From the NCBI GenBank assembly GCA_030453285.1, contig JAKDKP010000158.1, positions 1 through 6,134 on the forward strand: a stretch of DNA of 6,134 bases, given 5' to 3'. Both the position numbers and the translations under genes were made by a program. The notes beneath the pieces are model-generated. The model was not told the DNA's origin and searched no databases. It worked only from the letters and a program-made list of their open reading frames with translations. Shown here in pieces: positions 1 through 5,588 of the stretch; within the stretch, counting starts at the first letter, position 1, and every line of letters starts with the position of its first letter. The stretch comes from Propionibacteriales bacterium (lineage in GTDB: Bacteria; Actinomycetota; Actinomycetes; Propionibacteriales; Propionibacteriaceae).

Positions 1-1234
1 GGTGCGGTGGGCGAGCTGCAACATCTTCTCCACCCAGGACCATGCCGCGGCCGCGATCGTCGTCGGCGACGGCACCCCCGAGGCACCCAACGGCGCCCCC
101 GTGTTCGCCTGGAAGGGCGAGACGCTGGAGGAGTACTGGTGGTGCACCGAGCAGATCCTCAACTGGGGTGACGAACTGCCCAACATGATCCTCGATGACG
201 GCGGCGACGCCACGCTGCTGGTGCACAAGGGCGTCGAGTTCACCAAGGCCGGCGTCGTGCCCGAGGCCAGCGAGGACGACCCCGAGGAGTACCAGGTCCT
301 GCTGGAGGTGCTGCGGCGCACCATCGCGGACAAGTCGGTCGACTGGATCGCGGTCGCCAACGAAATCGCCGGCGTCACCGAGGAGACCACCACCGGCGTC
401 CACCGGCTGTACGAGATGCAGCGCGACAACGCCCTGCTGTTCCCGGCGATCAACGTCAACGACTCGGTGACCAAGTCCAAGTTCGACAACAAGTACGGCG
501 TCCGGCACTCCCTGATCGACGGCATCAACCGCGCCACCGACGTGCTGATCGGCGGCAAGGTTGCCGTGGTCTGCGGCTACGGCGACGTCGGCAAGGGCAG
601 CGCGGAATCTCTGCGTGGACAGGGCGCCCGGGTGATCGTCACCGAGATCGATCCGATCTGCGCCTTGCAGGCCGCGATGGACGGATACCAGGTCACCACG
701 CTGGAGGAGGCGCTGCCGGTCGGCGACATCTTCATCACCGCGACGGGGTGTTTCCACGTGATCACCGCCGACCAGATGAGCCGGATGAAGCACCAGGCGA
801 TCGTCGGCAACATCGGCCACTTCGACAACGAGCTCGACATGGCCGGCCTGGAGAAGGACTCGCGCGTCACCCGTACGAACGTCAAACCGCAGGTCGACAC
901 CTGGACCTTCGCCGCCGAGGGTGAACGCCCGGAGCGGACGATCATCGTGCTCAGCGAGGGTCGGCTGATGAATCTCGGCAACGCCACCGGTCATCCGAGC
1001 TTCGTGATGAGCAACTCCTTCACCAACCAGGTGCTGGCCCAGATCGAACTGTTCACCAAGACCGCGGACTATCCGACCGGGGTGTACGTGCTGCCCAAGC
1101 ATCTCGACGAGCACGTGGCGCGACTGCACCTCGACGCGCTCGGGGTCCGGCTGACCGAACTCACCGAGGTCCAGGCCGACTACCTGGGCGTACCCGTCGA
1201 GGGTCCGTTCAAACCGGACCACTACCGCTACTGA
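1..1234 (+). CDS. ahcY: S-adenosylhomocysteine hydrolase (adenosylhomocysteinase), 5' end cut off by window edge
   Basis: This cytosolic NAD-dependent enzyme reversibly splits S-adenosylhomocysteine into adenosine and homocysteine. It relieves product inhibition of methyltransferases and feeds the methionine/SAM cycle. The reading frame is open from base 2, and 410 codons are visible. Bacterial members with the same insertion run to about 480-500 residues, so roughly 75-85 N-terminal residues lie outside the window; the GTG at base 2 is an internal valine. Visible family marks, numbered within the fragment, are [14 protein letters not shown] near 5-18, the bacterial-type insertion around 24-115, TEETTTG with E128, the active-site stretch VTKSKFDN with K160 and D162, the Rossmann NAD-binding motif GYGDVG at 192-197, GNIGHFDNE with H273, and the C-terminal KPDHYRY that contacts NAD in characterised enzymes. 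All look intact. The stop is TGA at 1232, followed after 38 bp by the ATP-grasp gene on the same strand. Confidence 0.97.
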   Translation, partial: VRWASCNIFSTQDHAAAAIVVGDGTPEAPNGAPVFAWKGETLEEYWWCTEQILNWGDELPNMILDDGGDATLLVHKGVEFTKAGVVPEASEDDPEEYQVLLEVLRRTIADKSVDWIAVANEIAGVTEETTTGVHRLYEMQRDNALLFPAINVNDSVTKSKFDNKYGVRHSLIDGINRATDVLIGGKVAVVCGYGDVGKGSAESLRGQGARVIVTEIDPICALQAAMDGYQVTTLEEALPVGDIFITATGCFHVITADQMSRMKHQAIVGNIGHFDNELDMAGLEKDSRVTRTNVKPQVDTWTFAAEGERPERTIIVLSEGRLMNLGNATGHPSFVMSNSFTNQVLAQIELFTKTADYPTGVYVLPKHLDEHVARLHLDALGVRLTELTEVQADYLGVPVEGPFKPDHYRY

Positions 1235-1272
1235 GTGATCATGATGATGGTCGCCGGAAGACCGGTGGCGGC

Positions 1273-3933
1273 ATGACCGACCTCAGCTACCACCCCGGCA
1301 GGAGCCACGACCTCGGCGGTACGGACGGAGCCGGGAGTTCGTACGACGAATGCCTTGCCGCCGACGGATTGGTCCGCCCCGGCTGGGAGCCGCTGGTCGA
1401 CGCCTTCGCCGAACTCACCGACCGCGGACTGAGCCGGCTTGAGGGCGACGTGTCGCGCCTGCTCGAGGACGATGGCGTCACCTACACCCCGACGCGCTCG
1501 CCCCTGCTGGTGTGGCCCGGAGACCTCGACGGTGCCGACGAGCAGCCGTTGACCGACCCGTTGCCCTGGGAACTGGATCCGATGCCGTTGGTGCTGGACG
1601 GCCGCGAATGGCACCAGCTCGAACTCGGCCTGGCGCAGCGTGCCGAACTGCTCAACCGGATCCTGATCGATCTGTACGGCGAACAACGGTTGCTGGCCGA
1701 CGGGCTGGTGCCGGCGCTCGCGGTGTTCGGTCACGAGGAATACCTGCGGCCGATGGTCGGGGTCGATCTGGCGCCGAGTGCGCACCAACTGTTCATGACC
1801 GGCACCGATCTGGGGCGGGGACGCGACGGTGAGTGGCAGGTGCTCTCGGACCGGACCCAGGCACCCTCGGGCGCGGGCTATGCCATGCAGAATCGCCGGG
1901 TCGTCTCCCGGGTGCTGCCCGAGCTGTACCACCAGGCCAACCTGTTCCGCCTCACCCCGTTCTTCCACACCATGCGGATGGGTCTGGTCGATGCCGCCCC
2001 CAGCCAGGTCGAGGATCCGCGAGTGGTGGTGCTCAGCCCGGGCGCCCACTCGGAGACCGCCTTCGACCAGGCGTTCCTGGCCTCCCTGCTGGGCTTCCCA
2101 CTGGTCGAGGGCAACGACCTGATCGTTCGCGACGGCCGGGTGTGGTTGCAGTCGGTCGGCCGCGACGAGCCGGTCGACGTGATCCTCCGGCGGGTCGACG
2201 CCGGCTTCACTGATCCGTTGGAACTGCTGCAGGGCTCGCGACTCGGAGTCTCCGGCCTGACCGACTGCGTACGCCGCGGCACCGTCAGTGTGGTGAACAG
2301 TCTCGGCTCAGGGGTGCTGGAGAATCCCGCTCTGCTGCCGTACCTGCCGGAGTTGTGCACCGAACTGCTCGGTGAGGAGTTGCGGATCGCCTCGGTGCCG
2401 ACCCTGTGGTGCGGCACCGATGCGTCCCGGCGCGTGGTGTTGGACAATCTCGACTCGCTGGTGATCCGCTCGATCAACCGCTCCGACGGACGCAGCATCA
2501 TCGGTGCCATGCTGCCGCCCGAGCAGCGGGCGGAGCTGATCGACCAGATCGAGGCCCAGCCGTACCGGTTCGTGGGCCAGGAGTTGTTGCCGCTGTCGAC
2601 CGCACCCTCCCTGGTTGATGGCGGTCAGGTTGATGGCGGTCAGGGCGGCAGCGGTCAGGGCGGCAGCGGTCGCGGCGACGATGACCCATCCGTACGCATC
2701 GCCCCTCGCGAGATTGTGCTGCGCAGCTTCACCATCCGGCAGGGACAGTCGTATGTGCCGATGCTGGGCGGCTTGGCCCAGGTGATGCCGACCGAGCGCG
2801 ACGAGGCCACCGTGGTGCCGAGCCAGCGCGCGACCAAGGACGTCTGGGTGGTCAGCCACACCGGTGCCCCGGACTCGACGGTGCACCTGTCGGAGGGCAC
2901 GATGGCCCACCCCGGGCTCAAGCCCGGCGAGGCGATGGTGCCGCGCGTGCTGGACGACCTGTTCTGGTTCGGACGCTACGCCGAACGGGCCGAACAGTTG
3001 CTGCGTCTCGTCCTGGCCGTACGGGGGGTCGCGGTCGAGCAGGACTTCCGGGTCCGACCCGGTGGCGACCTGGACACCCTGTTGCGGGCGGTCACCCATC
3101 TCAGCGCCAGCTACCCGGGCTTCGTCAGCGGCGCACCCGAGCCCACGGCCGAGTTGCGCGCGATGCTGCTGGACAGTCGTCGCCGGGGGACCGTTGCGCG
3201 CAGTCTTGGTGCCTTGTCGTACGCCGCCCAGGGGGTTCGCGATCAGCTCAGTACCGACGTGTGGATGGTGCTGGCCGGCATCGACCGGGCGATCACCGGT
3301 CTGCGGGCGGCTCGCCTCGACCGGGGCAATCAGCTCGCCGACTCCGGTGAACGGGTGCTTGCCTCACTGCTCGCGTTGAGCGGGATCACCGCCGAGAACA
3401 TGGTGCGCGACTCGGGGTGGTACCTGCTCGACGCCGGCCGTGGGGTGGAACGGGCCCTCCAGATGTCCTCACTGCTGCGGCACACCCTCGTTCCGCACAG
3501 CGGGCCTGAGGACGAGGAGCACATCATCGAGGCCACCCTGGCGGCGGCCGAAAGCATCGTCACCTACCGTCGCCGCTATGCCGGAGGGCCGCGGCACGCC
3601 GACGTACTCGACCTGCTCGTGCTCGATGCCAGCAACCCGCGATCGGTCGCCTTCGGTGTGCGGCGGATCGTCAACGCCCTGCGTGCGGTCCCCGGATCAG
3701 CCACCTCTCGCGCCCTGCGCATTGCCGATGAACTGATCGATCGATTGGCGGCTGAGGGGACCGCGGACCTGTTCGGGCACGCCACCACAGCCGACTCCCG
3801 AGCTGCCCTGAACGACTGGCTGGTGCGGCTCCATGATCAGATCGAACAACTGGCCCAGGCGATCACGGAGCAGTACCTGCAGCCCCCGCCGGTGCCGAGG
3901 CCGATCTCGTTCGACGCCGGGGGTGAACACTGA
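1273..3933 (+). CDS. Fused circularly permuted type 2 ATP-grasp / alpha-E domain protein
   Basis: This 886-residue protein joins two domains that are separate neighbouring genes in Mycobacterium tuberculosis (Rv2411c- and Rv2410c-like, from memory). Residues about 24-535 resemble the circularly permuted ATP-grasp family (former DUF404/DUF407). Visible marks are YDECLAADGLVRPGW from 24, the LYGEQRLLADGLVP and HEEYLRPM region around 137-160, SDRTQAPSGAGYAMQNR at 192-208, HSETAFDQAFLASLLGFPLVEG from 259, DVILRRVDAGFTDP from 302, and NSLGSGVLENPALLPYLP in the 340s. Residues about 556-870 are the helical alpha-E domain (former DUF403), opening with VPRVLDDLFWFGRYAERAE. ATP-grasp enzymes generally form amide bonds through an acyl-phosphate. 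Substrate and product are unknown, and peptide-like ligation is a prediction. A Gly/Gln-rich repeat linker (448-467) interrupts the ATP-grasp part. There is no signal peptide, so it is probably cytosolic. The ATG at 1273 has only weak purine-rich upstream matches (GGAAG at 1256, GGTGG at 1264), but no other start codon lies nearby in frame. Confidence 0.93.
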   Translation: MTDLSYHPGRSHDLGGTDGAGSSYDECLAADGLVRPGWEPLVDAFAELTDRGLSRLEGDVSRLLEDDGVTYTPTRSPLLVWPGDLDGADEQPLTDPLPWELDPMPLVLDGREWHQLELGLAQRAELLNRILIDLYGEQRLLADGLVPALAVFGHEEYLRPMVGVDLAPSAHQLFMTGTDLGRGRDGEWQVLSDRTQAPSGAGYAMQNRRVVSRVLPELYHQANLFRLTPFFHTMRMGLVDAAPSQVEDPRVVVLSPGAHSETAFDQAFLASLLGFPLVEGNDLIVRDGRVWLQSVGRDEPVDVILRRVDAGFTDPLELLQGSRLGVSGLTDCVRRGTVSVVNSLGSGVLENPALLPYLPELCTELLGEELRIASVPTLWCGTDASRRVVLDNLDSLVIRSINRSDGRSIIGAMLPPEQRAELIDQIEAQPYRFVGQELLPLSTAPSLVDGGQVDGGQGGSGQGGSGRGDDDPSVRIAPREIVLRSFTIRQGQSYVPMLGGLAQVMPTERDEATVVPSQRATKDVWVVSHTGAPDSTVHLSEGTMAHPGLKPGEAMVPRVLDDLFWFGRYAERAEQLLRLVLAVRGVAVEQDFRVRPGGDLDTLLRAVTHLSASYPGFVSGAPEPTAELRAMLLDSRRRGTVARSLGALSYAAQGVRDQLSTDVWMVLAGIDRAITGLRAARLDRGNQLADSGERVLASLLALSGITAENMVRDSGWYLLDAGRGVERALQMSSLLRHTLVPHSGPEDEEHIIEATLAAAESIVTYRRRYAGGPRHADVLDLLVLDASNPRSVAFGVRRIVNALRAVPGSATSRALRIADELIDRLAAEGTADLFGHATTADSRAALNDWLVRLHDQIEQLAQAITEQYLQPPPVPRPISFDAGGEH
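2614..2673 (+). repeat. Four in-frame 15-bp tandem repeats encoding a Gly/Gln-rich linker
   Basis: Four consecutive 15-bp units encode VDGGQ, VDGGQ, GGSGQ and GGSGR (residues 448-467 of the ATP-grasp/alpha-E protein). Units 1 and 2 are identical at the DNA level. Units 3 and 4 are nearly identical to each other and share the GGT-CAG/CGC ending with the first pair. The array lies between QPYRFVGQELLPLSTAPSL and PREIVLRSFTIRQGQSYVPM, within the ATP-grasp part rather than at the junction with alpha-E. It is therefore probably a flexible surface loop that grew by slippage or unequal crossover. Confidence 0.85.
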
Positions 3934-3935
3934 TG
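3919..3935 (+). promoter_or_regulatory. Ribosome binding site and TGATG stop/start overlap coupling the two module genes
   Basis: The run GGGGGTGA (3919-3926) matches the Shine-Dalgarno consensus around GAGGTGA and sits 6 nt before the ATG at 3933. The TGA of the upstream gene (3931-3933) shares its last base with this ATG. The arrangement fixes the start of the transglutaminase-like gene and predicts translational coupling, hence matched production of the two proteins. Confidence 0.8.
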
Positions 3936-4862
3936 GGCCGGCGCTACCGGATCACCCACGTCACCACGTACAGCTACACCGGCGGCGACGTCACCGGCAG
4001 CCTCGGCACCTTCCATCTGCGGCCGCGAAATCTGCCGTGGCAACAGGTCACCGAGCACAACGTCACCGTGTCGCCGCAGGCCGCGCAACGGGCGACCCGC
4101 GTCGATCTGTATGGCAACAGTTGCACGAACTTCCATGTGGTCGAACCGCACGCCGAGCTGGTGATCACGGCCGTCACCGACTGTGAGGTGTCCACCGTCG
4201 AGCCTCCCCCCGACGCCATGATCAGGCCGTGGGAGGAGTTCCGGCTCCGCCGTGGCGATGATGTCGAGGTCGAGGCCCGACCGGATGATGATCATGGTTG
4301 GGAGGCGTACGACTTCCTGCTCGCCTCACCGCGGATCAGCCTGCCGGCCGAGGCGCACACCTACGCCGCGACGTCCTTCACGCCCGGTCGTCCGGCTGGT
4401 GAGGCACTGATCGATCTGCTGCATCGGATCCACGACGAGTTCGAGTACGAGTCCGGGTCCACCACGGTGACCACCTCGGTGGAGGAGGTGCTGACGGCCC
4501 GGCACGGTGTCTGCCAGGACTTCGCCCAGGTCATGATCAGTTGCCTGCGTACGCAGGGGATGGCGGCCCGCTACGTCAGCGGCTATCTCGCCACCGTCCC
4601 CCCGCCGGGACGTCCCCGGCTGGTGGGCGCCGACGCCAGCCATGCCTGGGTGGCAGTCTGGCTGCCCGGCACCACCGATCGCCCCGGCTTCTGGTGGCAC
4701 CTCGACCCCACCAACGATCGGCCCTGCGACGAGTCCCACGCCACCGTCGCCTGGGGTCGCGACTACGGCGACGTCGCCCCGGTCCGCGGCATCATCTGGA
4801 CCACCTCGTCCAAGTCCTCGATGAAGGTCAGCGTCGACATGGCGCCCCTCCCGCTCGGGTAA
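3933..4862 (+). CDS. Transglutaminase-like cysteine peptidase/amidase (Bact_transglu_N + transglutaminase core)
   Basis: This 309-residue protein begins with the beta-rich N-terminal domain typical of bacterial transglutaminase-like proteins (YRITHVTTYSYTGGDV and FHLRPR, about residues 3-85). A papain-like transglutaminase core follows at about 155-262. All three catalytic positions are visible: Cys194 in HGVCQDFAQVM, His237 in ASHAWVAVW and Asp258 in WHLDPTND. The downstream ARYVSGYL stretch is also typical. The fold cleaves or transfers amide bonds through a thioester; bacterial members are often hydrolases rather than crosslinkers. There is no signal peptide or membrane segment, so it is probably cytosolic. 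It corresponds to the third member of the conserved trio (Rv2409c-like in mycobacteria, from memory). Its 1-bp overlap with the ATP-grasp/alpha-E gene argues that both act on the same amide-linked product. The substrate is unknown. The TAA stop at 4860 is followed by a palindromic element. Confidence 0.94.
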   Translation: MGRRYRITHVTTYSYTGGDVTGSLGTFHLRPRNLPWQQVTEHNVTVSPQAAQRATRVDLYGNSCTNFHVVEPHAELVITAVTDCEVSTVEPPPDAMIRPWEEFRLRRGDDVEVEARPDDDHGWEAYDFLLASPRISLPAEAHTYAATSFTPGRPAGEALIDLLHRIHDEFEYESGSTTVTTSVEEVLTARHGVCQDFAQVMISCLRTQGMAARYVSGYLATVPPPGRPRLVGADASHAWVAVWLPGTTDRPGFWWHLDPTNDRPCDESHATVAWGRDYGDVAPVRGIIWTTSSKSSMKVSVDMAPLPLG

Positions 4863-4876
4863 ACCGGGTGAGGGTC

Positions 4877-4918
4877 GGTCGTTGAGCAGGCGAGGACGCG
4901 CGCGTCGAAACGTGCTCA
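4877..4918. repeat. Palindromic REP-like element between convergent genes; possible bidirectional terminator
   Basis: The element opens with GGTCGTTGAGC (4877-4887) and ends with GTCGAAACG (4904-4912). Its centre is a perfect 12-bp palindrome, GACGCGCGCGTC (4895-4906). An outer 6-bp inverted pair, TGAGCA (4883-4888) with TGCTCA (4913-4918), encloses it; the second arm overlaps the stop codon of the reverse gene. The GGTCGTTGAGC...GTCGAAAC pattern resembles dispersed intergenic palindromes that I recall from several high-GC actinobacterial genomes. That link comes from memory, since only one copy is present here. There is no T-tract, so any termination would rely on the hairpin or on Rho. Confidence 0.5.
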
Positions 4919-5473
4919 GCGGAACCGCCGTACCTCGGCGGACACGGCGTCGAAGCGCTGCCGGTCCAGTTTGCCGCCCTCGCGCCGTACGCCGTCGGGG
5001 TCGAGCTGCAGAATCCGATCGACGCGGACCTCGCTGGGGCGGCCCTGCCGGTCCCAGCCCCCGGTCCCGATGTCGATCCAGCGGCGCCCCACTGAGGCCT
5101 CCTGGGCGGCGTCTCGATCGTGGTCCTTGCTCGTCAATGGCAACGCCAGCAGCAGGCCGTCCTGGCGACCGATCACCAGAACGGGCCGATCCTTGCCCCG
5201 GTTGTGGTCCTCCTCGTACGGCACCCAGGCCCACACGACCTCACCGGGGTCGGCGTCGCCGTCGTCGTTGGGGGCGTACGAGAGGTCCGGTGTCCCGTTG
5301 AAGTCACCGGCGTACGCGGATCGTTTGCCCGGAGGTGATCCTGCGGATCTGGCGGACTGGCCGGATCGCGCGGTGGCGGGACGGGATCTGTCCCGCTTCG
5401 CCCGCACCCGACGGCGGGCGATGTCGAGGGCGCCGCGGACAACCTCGCGGGCGACGCGTTGCCAAGCACTCAT
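4916..5473 (-). CDS. PemK/MazF-superfamily protein with basic N-terminal extension
   Basis: This 185-residue protein has its recognisable core at about residues 77-183. The core contains GEVVWAWVPYEED (77-89), GKDRPVLVIGR (93-103), LTSKDHD (113-119), WIDIGTGGWDRQGRPSEVRVDRI (132-154) and a closing DRQRFDAV helix. These are hallmarks of an actinobacterial family usually annotated as PemK/MazF-like. Classical MazF proteins are about 110 residues long and cut RNA as toxins. Here about 75 residues precede the core, and the first 50 hold 12 Arg and 2 Lys, starting with a possible amphipathic helix (WQRVAREVVRGALDIARRRVRAK, 4-26). No antitoxin gene lies on either side: upstream is a phosphatase and downstream the genes converge. 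Ribonuclease or toxin activity should therefore not be assumed. The ATG at 5473 is supported by a promoter-like motif 6 nt upstream that also offers a weak AGGGT ribosome binding match. Confidence 0.85.
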   Translation of the reverse strand: MSAWQRVAREVVRGALDIARRRVRAKRDRSRPATARSGQSARSAGSPPGKRSAYAGDFNGTPDLSYAPNDDGDADPGEVVWAWVPYEEDHNRGKDRPVLVIGRQDGLLLALPLTSKDHDRDAAQEASVGRRWIDIGTGGWDRQGRPSEVRVDRILQLDPDGVRREGGKLDRQRFDAVSAEVRRFR

Positions 5474-5479
5474 GCGCCG

Positions 5480-5506
5480 ACCCTAGCGTTGATCGGAGCG
5501 TGCCAA
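5480..5506 (-). promoter_or_regulatory. Putative promoter for the MazF-like gene, placed for leaderless transcription
   Basis: Read on the reverse strand, TTGGCA (5506-5501) resembles a -35 box. TAGGGT (5485-5480) fits the actinobacterial -10 pattern TAnnnT. The 15-nt spacer is shorter than the usual 17. The -10 box ends 6 nt before the ATG at 5473, so transcription would start at or within a base of the start codon. The alternative is that AGGGT serves as a weak ribosome binding site on a longer transcript. Confidence 0.45.
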
Positions 5507-5532
5507 ACCCGGGAGTCGATGCCCCCGACGTG

Positions 5533-5549
5533 GCCCCGGTACGCGGGGC
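5533..5549. other. Small GC-rich hairpin between the two reverse genes
   Basis: GCCCCG (5533-5538) and CGGGGC (5544-5549) form a perfect 6-bp stem around a 5-nt loop. It lies 40 bp past the stop of the phosphatase gene and upstream of the proposed MazF-like promoter. No T-tract follows on either strand. It could assist termination of the phosphatase transcript, but short stems like this are frequent by chance at such GC content. Confidence 0.25.
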
Positions 5550-5588
5550 GCTCGGCCGGCCCGCCACTGAAATCCGGACTTTCGCGCG

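Noticed and set aside
2..4. GTG at base 2 as the start of ahcY
   Set aside because: It lies inside the conserved [15 protein letters not shown] motif; family length requires about 80 more residues upstream.
1235..1272. Possible promoter or terminator between ahcY and the ATP-grasp gene
   Set aside because: Only a short ATCATGAT palindrome and a 4-bp CCGG/CCGG pair are present. There is no -10/-35 pair or stable hairpin, so co-transcription is simpler.
1228..2049. Reverse-strand open frame of 273 codons opposite the ATP-grasp gene
   Set aside because: It lies opposite a clear conserved gene, has no recognisable motif, and long antisense frames are expected at this GC content.
2308..3099. Reverse-strand open frame of 263 codons
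   Set aside because: Its composition mirrors the sense codons, including a translation of the 15-bp repeats as AALTAINLT-like text. No family features.
4237..4300. GATGATGATCAT-like palindromic text echoing 1237-1250 and 6032-6040
   Set aside because: It arises from Asp/His codons in coding sequence and is too short to call a repeat.
4326..5234. Reverse-strand open frame of 302 codons
   Set aside because: It spans the transglutaminase catalytic region, the convergent gap and the MazF-like core in a different frame. It is Gly/Arg/Pro-rich with no motif.
4971..5486. Forward open frame of 171 codons, opposite the MazF-like gene, as a possible antitoxin
   Set aside because: It is an antisense frame to a well-supported gene, has Ser/Arg/Pro-rich low-information composition and shows no DNA-binding motif.
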